Assembly: GCA_000437755.1 (NCBI GenBank)
Contig: FR900134.1
Coordinates: forward strand, 23,300-37,558
Direction of reading: 5' to 3'
Length of the DNA: 14,259 nt
Origin: Roseburia sp. CAG:303
GTDB lineage: Bacteria; Bacillota; Clostridia; Lachnospirales; Lachnospiraceae
This document shows positions 1 through 8,022 of this stretch, piece by piece (positions within the stretch are counted from its first letter, which is position 1; every line of letters starts with the position of its first letter). The translations under genes and the position numbers were made by a program. The notes under the pieces are model-generated. The model was not told the origin of the DNA. It worked only from the letters and a program-made list of their open reading frames with translations, and ran no database searches.

Positions 1-2083
1 GGCGATTACCTTATCGAGCTGATCCATGCCGAGGATTTTTTTGTGTTTTCCGGGTATGACATGTGCCCGGTTGAGGTTCTTTGCCAGACTCTTGTACAAT
101 ATCTCATTGACCAGGGAGCTTTTTCCGGAACCCGATACTCCGGTCACTACCGTCATAATGCCCAGTGGAAACTTTACATCGATATTTTTCAGGTTATTCT
201 GTGCCGCTCCTTTTACCGTAAGCCATCCGGACGGTTTTCTTCTTGCTTCCGGTACGGGAATCTTTAATTTTCCGCTCAGATATGCCCCGGTTATGGAATC
301 CGGATTGTGCATGACTTCTTCCGGTGTTCCGCAGGCAACGACTTTTCCACCATGCTCACCGGCTCCCGGTCCGATATCCACAAGAAAATCCGCAGCCTTC
401 ATGGTGTCCTCATCATGTTCAACGACAATCAGGGTATTTCCGAGATTTTTCAGATGCATCAATGCCCCCAGCAGTTTATCATTATCCCTCTGGTGCAGTC
501 CGATGCTCGGCTCGTCCAGAATATAGGCAACACCCACCAGTCCGGAACCGATCTGGGTTGCCAGACGTATTCTCTGTGCTTCTCCGCCGGATAACGTCGC
601 TGTGGCTCTGGAAAGTGACAGGTATTCGAGTCCCACATCGGCAAGAAATCCTGTTCTTGCCTTTATTTCTTTGAGAATCTGCTCTCCGATGACTTTCTGC
701 ATCTCGGATAATTCCATCTGTTCCAGAAATGTTTTCAAATCCAGAATGGACATATTTGTAATCTCATAGATATTTTTATCCGCAACCGTCACAGCGAGGG
801 ATTCCGGTTTCAGTCTCTGTCCCTTACACACACGGCATGGGGTAATCTGCATAAATTCTTCGTATTCCTGTTTGCTGGATTCAGATGCCGTCTCCTTGTA
901 TCTGCGTTCCACATTTTTAATCAGGCCCTCAAATGCCACATCATAAATGCCTTCTCCACGCTGGCCTTTATAGTAAACCTTGACCTCATAACCATGTGTA
1001 CCATTGATGATGACATCCTGTGCCTTTTCGGATAATTCCTCAAACGGCACGTCCAGGCTGAATTCATATTCCTTTGCCAGTGCTTCAAGAATGGCATGGG
1101 TAAAGCTGCCTTCTTTGTTCGAGGACTGCCATCCCATTACGGTAATCGCACCGTCATTCAGGCTGACACTCCGATCCGGTATCATCAAATCAACATCGAA
1201 TTCCATCTTATATCCGAGTCCGAAACATTCCGGACACGCACCAAACGGATTGTTAAAGGAAAAACTTCTCGGCTGTATCTCGTCTATGCTGATTCCACAG
1301 TCCGGGCAGGAAAAGTCCTGGCTGAAATTCATCGGTTCGCCGTCTATCACATCGACAATCATTAATCCATCGGCTATTTTTAATACATTTTCAATCGAAT
1401 CGCTCAGTCTTTTTTCGATCCCGGGTTTTACCGCCAGACGATCCACGATGATTTCTATGTTATGCTTGATATTTTTATCCAGCGTGATTTCCTCGGTCAG
1501 TTCATACATATTTCCATCGATTCTTGCCCGGACATAACCGCTCTTCTTTGCATGATCCAGAACCTTCTCATGGCGGCCCTTTTTCCCGCGCACTACCGGA
1601 GCAAGAAGCTGAATCTTTGCTCTTTCCGGCAGCTTCATGATCGCATCCACCATCTGATCCACAGTCTGCTTCTTTATCTCTCTTCCGCATTTCGGACAGT
1701 GCGGAATTCCGACTCTCGCATAGAGCAGACGGAAGTAATCATAAATCTCCGTCACGGTTCCGACCGTGGAACGTGGATTCCTGTTGGTTGATTTCTGATC
1801 AATGGAAATCGCCGGCGATAAGCCTTCGATGCTCTCCACATCCGGTTTCTCCATCTGTCCCAGGAATTGTCTTGCATACCAGGAATTGTCTTGCATAGGA
1901 TGACAGGGATTCCATGTATCTTCTCTGTCCCTCTGCATAGATCGTGTCAAACGCAAGGGATGACTTTCCGGAGCCGCTCAGTCCCGTTAAAACAACAAAT
2001 TCATTTCTCGGAATATCTATATCCAGCTTTTTCAGATTATGCTCTGAAGCACCTCTGATTTTTATATACTTCTTTTCACTCAT
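1..2083 (-). pseudogene. uvrA: UvrA excinuclease ATPase, frameshifted by a 19-bp duplication and cut by the window edge
   Basis: UvrA is the damage-sensing ABC ATPase of nucleotide excision repair and partners with UvrB. From ATG 2083 the frame encodes a typical UvrA N-terminus with the first Walker A (GLSGSGKSS, residues 34-42), up to YARQFL at residues 63-68. There a 19-bp tandem duplication shifts the frame, and translation ends at TGA 1799-1801 after about 94 residues. With one repeat copy removed, the frame is open from 1860 to base 1 (I checked every codon) and gives 688 residues: zinc module C253/C256/C277/C280, first ABC signature LSGGEAQR at 491-498, Walker B YILDEPSIGLH just after, and second Walker A GVSGSGKSS from 642. 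About 250 C-terminal residues lie outside the window. An ATG at 2098 is an alternative start; neither start has a strong Shine-Dalgarno, and both lie 8-23 bp after gpsA, so translation may depend on coupling. The lack of any other decay points to a recent mutation or a sequence error. Confidence 0.93.
1860..1897. repeat. Perfect 19-bp tandem duplication inside uvrA
   Basis: Two identical copies, 1860-1878 and 1879-1897, lie directly side by side. The unit on the coding strand is TATGCAAGACAATTCCTGG. Identity stops exactly at both ends (flanking bases differ), so this is a clean unit duplication. Nineteen is not a multiple of three, so the reading frame shifts by one. Removing one copy restores the conserved UvrA sequence YARQFLGQMEKPDVES without any other change. 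Confidence 0.97.
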
Positions 2084-2106
2084 TTTTTTACACCACATTC
2101 AATCTT

Positions 2107-3063
2107 TTAAAATTCATTTTTAATCGATCTTGCAAATAATCCATTCAGGGTTTCCTTCGGATCTTTGTTCTGATACAGCATTTCATAGACTGCCCTGCTG
2201 ATCGGAAGTTCCACGCCATAATTCTTGGCCAGATTCATCATTGCCCTGACGGTATAATAGCCTTCCGCCAGCTTATCGTACTGTTCGCCCTTGATAAAAA
2301 GTTCACCGAATCTCCGGTTATGGCTGAACTGGGAGAACACGGTTGCCTCGTAATCACCCAGATGGCACAGACCATAGGCGGACAGCTCATTTCCGCCCAT
2401 TGCTTTTATCAGTCTGGATACTTCCCTTGTTCCTCTCGACATCAATGCACCTTTCAGGGAAGATACCCCGAGTCCATCCAGCATACCTGCCGCAATACCG
2501 ATGACATTCTTCGCTGCCGCACCAACTTCATTTCCAATCAGATCCTGTCCGTAATAAATACGGATCAGATCACTGTTGAAGGTATCCACAAGTTTTTTCT
2601 TTACATTTTCATTATTGCTGTCTATTACCATACAGTTTGGCACTCCATTGTAGAGTTCCTGTACATGTCCCGGTCCAATCCATACTGCAACTTCATTGGA
2701 AAAATCCACACTGTCATTGACAACCTGTGTCAGCCTTCTTCCTGTCGCAATCTCGATTCCCTTCATGCAAAGCACAAAAATCTTATTCTGCAAATCGTAT
2801 GGCTTTAATTCCTCCAGCAATGCCTGCAGGCCCTGTGAATTAATGGATATTACGATTACTTCCGCATCTTTCACACAGGATAAATCCGTGGAAAGCTTTA
2901 CTGATTCCGGAAGCAGCAGATAATCGTTCTTCCGCTCTGCCAGGAATCTCTGCATATTCTTTGACTCTGCACGTCCGTACAATGTCACATCCATTTTAAT
3001 ATAATCAAGATACCATGTAATAAGTGAACCCCATCGTCCACATCCAATAACTGTTACTTTCAT
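2107..3063 (-). CDS. gpsA: GpsA-like NAD(P)H-dependent glycerol-3-phosphate dehydrogenase (divergent)
   Basis: This 318-residue cytoplasmic protein has the GpsA fold. GpsA reduces dihydroxyacetone phosphate to sn-glycerol 3-phosphate, the backbone of membrane phospholipids. Visible features are the Rossmann motif GCGRWG (G7, G9, G12), the CMKGIE segment with K101, the AAKNVIGIAAGMLDGLG segment with the expected catalytic lysine K185, and a late GLCHLGD...SHNRRFG block at 231-253. Two canonical motifs differ: the usual SGPS-type loop reads IGPGH (129-133), and the usual GDN-x-KAAL stretch reads SSLKGAL (201-207). It may therefore be a second, specialised GpsA paralogue; exact substrate is uncertain. 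The ATG at 3063 is preceded by AGAGG at good spacing. It sits between uvrB (37-bp gap) and uvrA (23-bp gap), an uncommon position for this gene. Confidence 0.82.
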   Translation of the reverse strand: MKVTVIGCGRWGSLITWYLDYIKMDVTLYGRAESKNMQRFLAERKNDYLLLPESVKLSTDLSCVKDAEVIVISINSQGLQALLEELKPYDLQNKIFVLCMKGIEIATGRRLTQVVNDSVDFSNEVAVWIGPGHVQELYNGVPNCMVIDSNNENVKKKLVDTFNSDLIRIYYGQDLIGNEVGAAAKNVIGIAAGMLDGLGVSSLKGALMSRGTREVSRLIKAMGGNELSAYGLCHLGDYEATVFSQFSHNRRFGELFIKGEQYDKLAEGYYTVRAMMNLAKNYGVELPISRAVYEMLYQNKDPKETLNGLFARSIKNEF

Positions 3064-3100
3064 AAATTTCCTCTTTCAACTTCTTCTTTCTTTGTGTTTG

Positions 3101-5083
3101 TTATGCTTTTTCCAGCAGTTTTCTGATTTCCATCATCTTATCCCTTAATTCGGCGGCGGCTTCAAAGTTCAGTTCTGCAGCAGCCTTTTCCATCTCTTTG
3201 CGGATCTTTTTGATTAATTTCTCCAGTTCTTTCGCACTCATGGATTCCGGATCTTTCTCGATGGTGCTGATCGTCTTTTCTGCCGTCTTTGTAATGCTGA
3301 TTAAATCCCTGACTGCCTTCTTTATGGTCGTCGGTGTAATTCCGTGTTCCTCATTGTATGCTTGCTGTATCTTTCTTCTTCGCCTGGTTTCCTCTACGGC
3401 ATCCCGCATGGAATCCGTCATGCCGTCCGCATACATGATGACATGACCTTCCGCATTTCTCGCCGCACGTCCGATCGTCTGAATCAGGGACGTTTTGGAA
3501 CGCAGGAAGCCTTCTTTGTCCGCATCGAGTATCGCAACCAGCGAAATCTCCGGGATATCCAGTCCTTCTCTTAACAGGTTGATTCCTACGAGAACATCAA
3601 AGAGATCCAGTCTCATATTCCGGATAATCTCGGTCCGTTCCAATGTATCAATATCCGAATGAAGATATTTTACCCGGATTCCGGATTCGTTCATATATTC
3701 AGTCAGATCTTCTGCCATACGCTTGGTCAGTGTTGTCACCAGCACCTTGTTTTTCTTCGCCGTTTCTTTATGAATCTCTGCGATCAGATCATCGATCTGC
3801 CCCTCCACCGGTCGGATCTCCACTTCCGGATCTAACAGACCGGTCGGCCGTATAATCTGCTCCACTCTCTTTAATTCATGCTCATCTTCATAGACATTCG
3901 GAGTTGCGGAAACAAACATCATCTGGTCGATTTTGCTCTCAAACTCTTCAAAATTCAACGGCCGGTTGTCTTTCGCCGAAGGCAGACGGAATCCGTAATC
4001 CACAAGAGTTGATTTTCTTGACTGGTCACCGGCATACATCCCTCTGACCTGCGGAATAGTGATATGGGACTCGTCTACGATAATCAGAAATTCATCCGGA
4101 AAATAATCCAGCAGGGTATGTGGGGTTGCTCCCGGCTCCAGCCCTGCAAGATGTCTGGAATAATTCTCAATTCCGGAACAAAATCCCGTTTCCCGCATCA
4201 TCTCTATGTCAAAATTCGTTCTCTCGGCGATTCTCTGTGCCTCAAGCAGCTTATCATTGCTCTTGAAATAGTGGACGCGTTCTTCGAGTTCCTTTTCGAT
4301 GGATTTTGCCGCCCGCTCTATCTTTTCCTGTGGCACTACATAATGGGATGCCGGGAAGATGGCGATATGCTCCAGCCGGCTCTTAATCTCCCCGGTCAGC
4401 ACATCGACTTCCGTAATCCGGTCGATTTCATCCCCGAAAAATTCGATTCTTACCGCACGATCCTCATAATTGGCAGGAATTACTTCCACCACATCGCCAT
4501 TTACCCGGAATGTTCCTCGCTTAAAATCCATCTCATTTCTGGTATACTGCATATCGATCAGCTTCTTCAGCACTTCATCCCGGTCTTTTTCCATGCCCGG
4601 TCTTAAAGATACGACCATGTCCCTGTAATCCACCGGGTCACCCAGTCCGTAGATGCAGGATACACTGGAAATAATGATGACATCATCTCTTTCTGCCAGT
4701 GCCGCCGTGGCGGAAAGCCGCAGCCTGTCTATCTCTTCGTTTATTGCAGAATCTTTCTCGATATAAGTATCCGTGGACGGAACATATGCTTCCGGCTGAT
4801 AATAATCGTAGTAAGATACAAAATATTCTACGGCATTTTCCGGGAAAAATTCTTTAAATTCACTGTAAAGCTGTGCCGCCAGTGTCTTATTATGCGCTAT
4901 GATAAGTGTCGGCTTCTGTAATTGCTGTATCACATTCGCCATGGTAAAGGTTTTCCCGGAACCGGTTACTCCCAGCAATGTCTGAAACTGATTTCCTTCT
5001 TTAAATCCTTCCACGAGCTCCCGGATTGCCTCCGGCTGGTCACCGGTCGGCTGATAGGGAGCATGTAATCTGAACTCACTCAT
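3101..5083 (-). CDS. uvrB: UvrB, excinuclease ABC subunit B
   Basis: UvrB is the helicase-like damage-verification subunit of bacterial nucleotide excision repair. UvrA loads it onto DNA and it recruits the UvrC nuclease. At 660 residues it is full length for the family. In order: Walker A GVTGSGKT (38-45), the beta-hairpin region YFVSYYDYYQPEAY (87-100) that inserts between the DNA strands, the DESH helicase motif (337-340), motif V/VI sequences ending QTIGRAARN (535-543), and the C-terminal UVR domain (about 615-655) that binds UvrC. No key residue is missing. Start ATG 5083 lies inside the end of the upstream EAL gene (8-base overlap, ATGAGTGA), with AAGGAG and AAAGG upstream. This suggests translational coupling to the c-di-GMP gene. 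No LexA-type operator was seen directly upstream. Confidence 0.98.
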   Translation of the reverse strand: MSEFRLHAPYQPTGDQPEAIRELVEGFKEGNQFQTLLGVTGSGKTFTMANVIQQLQKPTLIIAHNKTLAAQLYSEFKEFFPENAVEYFVSYYDYYQPEAYVPSTDTYIEKDSAINEEIDRLRLSATAALAERDDVIIISSVSCIYGLGDPVDYRDMVVSLRPGMEKDRDEVLKKLIDMQYTRNEMDFKRGTFRVNGDVVEVIPANYEDRAVRIEFFGDEIDRITEVDVLTGEIKSRLEHIAIFPASHYVVPQEKIERAAKSIEKELEERVHYFKSNDKLLEAQRIAERTNFDIEMMRETGFCSGIENYSRHLAGLEPGATPHTLLDYFPDEFLIIVDESHITIPQVRGMYAGDQSRKSTLVDYGFRLPSAKDNRPLNFEEFESKIDQMMFVSATPNVYEDEHELKRVEQIIRPTGLLDPEVEIRPVEGQIDDLIAEIHKETAKKNKVLVTTLTKRMAEDLTEYMNESGIRVKYLHSDIDTLERTEIIRNMRLDLFDVLVGINLLREGLDIPEISLVAILDADKEGFLRSKTSLIQTIGRAARNAEGHVIMYADGMTDSMRDAVEETRRRRKIQQAYNEEHGITPTTIKKAVRDLISITKTAEKTISTIEKDPESMSAKELEKLIKKIRKEMEKAAAELNFEAAAELRDKMMEIRKLLEKA

Positions 5084-8009
5084 ATTTTGCCTTTCTCCTT
5101 ATTTCTTCCATCTTTTCCTCATCCGGAAGTGTTTCCTCCGGTCTTGCCAGATAGTAGCCCTGTATATAATCCACACCTGCCTGTTTCATGTAGTCCAGCT
5201 CTTCCCTTGTTTCCACACCCTCGGCAATAATATGGATATTATGACGCTTACAGTAATCGATGGTATTTTTCACCATTTCCTGACGGTATGGATCGTTTAC
5301 GATATTTTCCACAAAGGATTTGTCAATTTTTACATAGGACGGCTGTACTTCAATAATATTAATTTCAGAATTAAATCCCGAGCCGAAATCATCGAGTGCA
5401 AATTCGATCTGATCCTTTCCTCCTGCTGCCCGCTTACGTTCCATGTAGATATCATTCATTTCCTCATTTTCCGTCATTTCCACGACAACCCGGTTAAAAT
5501 ACTGTCCAAAATGTTCTTTGCAGAACTGTTCGGATTCTTTGGAAAGAACCGCATTTGGAAATGAATTTATAAATAATTTTTTCCCATTTCCGCCGTTTTT
5601 ATGAATAAAGTAATCTTCCAGTGCCGTTTCCCAGGTCAGTACCTCAATATCCATGAGTCTTGACTGGGATTTTGCAAGACGGATGACATCGAAAGGTGTT
5701 TTTAATTTTTCCATTTTCGGACGCATGAGTGCTTCGTAGGCGAATATTTCGCCGGTATGCACGTCCACAATCGGCTGGTATGCCAGTTTCAGCAGTTTAT
5801 TTTCAATAAATTTGTTTAGTTCTTCATTTCCGCTTACCAATATTTCATCCCGCTGGTATTTCTCCTGTGAAAACTCGGCAATTCTTCCTTTGTTGGAATG
5901 TTTTACCGTATACATGGTAAAATCTGCTTTTTTAATCAATTCATCGTAATTGGATGCATCCTTGCTGTACCAGGCGATTCCGGCTGATCCGCGCAGCTTT
6001 AAATGCTCCCTGTTTGGCAGTATAATAGTCTGCTGCCCCAGTGTCTTATGAAGCTCTCTGATGATCCGGTACAGTTCTTCCCTGCTGTCCCCATCGATAT
6101 AGGCATAGAATTCATCCCCGGACCGCCTCGAAACGATACCGCCCTGCTGTTCCAGCGTTCCAAGACATTTTGCTGCCATACGGATATACATATCCCCGTA
6201 CTCATGTCCATAGGTATCATTGACATATTTCAGATTATCCAAATCCCACATGACCATGGCACCGGTCTTGCCATCATTGTCTATCAGCCTTTTCTGTACC
6301 TGCCTGCGGAATGCTTTGTTATTCAGAAGTCCGCTCAGGGCATCATGGCTTACCTCATACTCTAATTTCATTTCTCTTGTAATACTCTCGGTTACATCGG
6401 AAATTACCATGAGTATTTTCTTTTCTTCGACTTTCGTAGAAAAGGTGATCCACCTCGACTGATCGTTTCGGTCAATCATTTCATAGGTATTATTGTCAAT
6501 AAAATCATTCACGGGAACACCCTTGTATAATGATGCTTTTGCATAAAACTGCCGCAGCATCTCTTTTAACTCTTCCGCCGACATCAGCAGATAATCTTCT
6601 TCTTCCTGTTCCATCTGTAAAATATTACAGCAGGAATAGGTCATGTAGCACAGAGCTTTCTCCTCGTCCAGCTCGATGACTCCGACCTTCAAATCCGCAT
6701 CTTTGATAATGGATGCCATTCTGGATGCAGAACGTATGATGTCCCGTCCCATTTCTTCTATTGCTTCTGAAAGACTGTCTATCTCAATGATATTTACCCG
6801 CCTGATTGCAAGATTTTTCATCGGCTTCATGTTGGATACAGCATGATAGACAGTCATGATCGGCCGTCCAAGATTCCGGCTTCCAAGATAAGATCCAGCA
6901 ACTGCCACAAGAACTGCCAGAATGGTGACCATGATAATAATATGCTGAAACCTGTTTTCATTCTGAAACAGCCTGTCCTCGTTCTGAATGGCCAGAAGAC
7001 ACCATTGTTCATCTGCAAATGGGGTATTGACATTGTAGACAACAATATCTTTCCGGAACACCAGTTCTCTTCCGTTGCGGAATCCTTCTATTCCTGAGAT
7101 ATTGTCCCACCTGTCATTCTGTGTAAGGCGGATACTTTTCTGCTTCATAATCTCGCTCTTATATTCCGGTCCTGCCGCTGTTACCGGTGTGATCTCCCCG
7201 GTTTTTTCATCGCAGATTCCAAGTACATAGGTGCTGCTTTCCTCAAGGGTAAGTTCATTGTATTTTAAAAAAGTATTGATATATTCCATGGATATCTCGA
7301 TGCCGAGTACGGCGAAAACCTGCCCATCATCTCCGAGCAGCGGAATGGTATACATAATACAGGATACCCCCTGATAATAAGGAAGTGTTCCCACTGTCCA
7401 GCATCCATAATCTGTTTCTTCTCCGTAACCATTTTCCCGGTATGCCTCGACCGGTCTGGTTATATAGCTGTTTGCAAGCATATTCTTATCCGCATATGCC
7501 TTCCAGTTGACATCCATCGTGATTCCAAGTGTCTTCATAATTGCAGCATTTCCATATTCCCCGTAAATATCTGCATTTGTCCGGGAATAGGACTCTGGAT
7601 TCAGATCACAAAAATATAGTGTATCATAACCATTTTTGTCATTTTCCTCTAGTGGTACATAAAATATTCCTGTACCTGATGTATTTCCAAGCAGGTTTAA
7701 CAGTATTTCCGCCCGTTTCACCTGTACTTCATTTTCGCTTCCGGCATCTTTTAAATTTTCCAGTTCTGTTATGGCATCTTCCATGCTTTCATAGTCGGCC
7801 CAGCCTGCTACCATCTGGTTTTCGATGGTGTTCTTTCTGGTTTCAACAATATTGTCGATAATATCGATCTTACTTCCGCAGAGCTGGTTTACAATCCCAC
7901 TGCGTTCAATGACACAGACATACAACAGAATCAGAATGATACTGACAAGAAAAAGGACGGAAAACAGGCGGAAAAACACGGACTGTTTTTGAAAAGCAAT
8001 TTTACTCAT
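5076..8009 (-). CDS. Membrane dCACHE-PAS-GGDEF-EAL cyclic-di-GMP protein
   Basis: This 977-residue inner-membrane sensor has TM1 at about 12-34, a large extracellular dCACHE-like domain (about 35-355), TM2 (about 356-376), a short linker, a PAS-like domain (about 430-545), GGDEF (about 546-715) and EAL (about 730-960). The EAL domain keeps the expected catalytic set: EAL at 759-761, N815, E844, D873/D874, K894, E930 and Q950. A working c-di-GMP phosphodiesterase is therefore predicted. The GGDEF domain keeps D589-L-D591 and N597-D598, but its signature reads SGDEF (630-634). No RxxD inhibitory site precedes it, so cyclase activity is doubtful and a GTP-binding regulatory role is possible. The gene begins 13 bp after the solute-binding lipoprotein and ends within uvrB. 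Its own Shine-Dalgarno is weak, consistent with coupling to the upstream gene. Confidence 0.93.
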   Translation of the reverse strand: MSKIAFQKQSVFFRLFSVLFLVSIILILLYVCVIERSGIVNQLCGSKIDIIDNIVETRKNTIENQMVAGWADYESMEDAITELENLKDAGSENEVQVKRAEILLNLLGNTSGTGIFYVPLEENDKNGYDTLYFCDLNPESYSRTNADIYGEYGNAAIMKTLGITMDVNWKAYADKNMLANSYITRPVEAYRENGYGEETDYGCWTVGTLPYYQGVSCIMYTIPLLGDDGQVFAVLGIEISMEYINTFLKYNELTLEESSTYVLGICDEKTGEITPVTAAGPEYKSEIMKQKSIRLTQNDRWDNISGIEGFRNGRELVFRKDIVVYNVNTPFADEQWCLLAIQNEDRLFQNENRFQHIIIMVTILAVLVAVAGSYLGSRNLGRPIMTVYHAVSNMKPMKNLAIRRVNIIEIDSLSEAIEEMGRDIIRSASRMASIIKDADLKVGVIELDEEKALCYMTYSCCNILQMEQEEEDYLLMSAEELKEMLRQFYAKASLYKGVPVNDFIDNNTYEMIDRNDQSRWITFSTKVEEKKILMVISDVTESITREMKLEYEVSHDALSGLLNNKAFRRQVQKRLIDNDGKTGAMVMWDLDNLKYVNDTYGHEYGDMYIRMAAKCLGTLEQQGGIVSRRSGDEFYAYIDGDSREELYRIIRELHKTLGQQTIILPNREHLKLRGSAGIAWYSKDASNYDELIKKADFTMYTVKHSNKGRIAEFSQEKYQRDEILVSGNEELNKFIENKLLKLAYQPIVDVHTGEIFAYEALMRPKMEKLKTPFDVIRLAKSQSRLMDIEVLTWETALEDYFIHKNGGNGKKLFINSFPNAVLSKESEQFCKEHFGQYFNRVVVEMTENEEMNDIYMERKRAAGGKDQIEFALDDFGSGFNSEINIIEVQPSYVKIDKSFVENIVNDPYRQEMVKNTIDYCKRHNIHIIAEGVETREELDYMKQAGVDYIQGYYLARPEETLPDEEKMEEIRRKAKYE

Positions 8010-8022
8010 ATTACTACACCCA

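Noticed and set aside
1799..1900. Programmed ribosomal frameshifting in uvrA
   Set aside because: I see no slippery heptamer or stimulatory structure at the shift, and UvrA is not known to use frameshifting. The perfect 19-bp repeat explains the shift fully.
5100..5200. An internal promoter for uvrB in the 3' end of the EAL gene
   Set aside because: There are TATATA-like bases but no matching -35 at proper spacing that I would defend.
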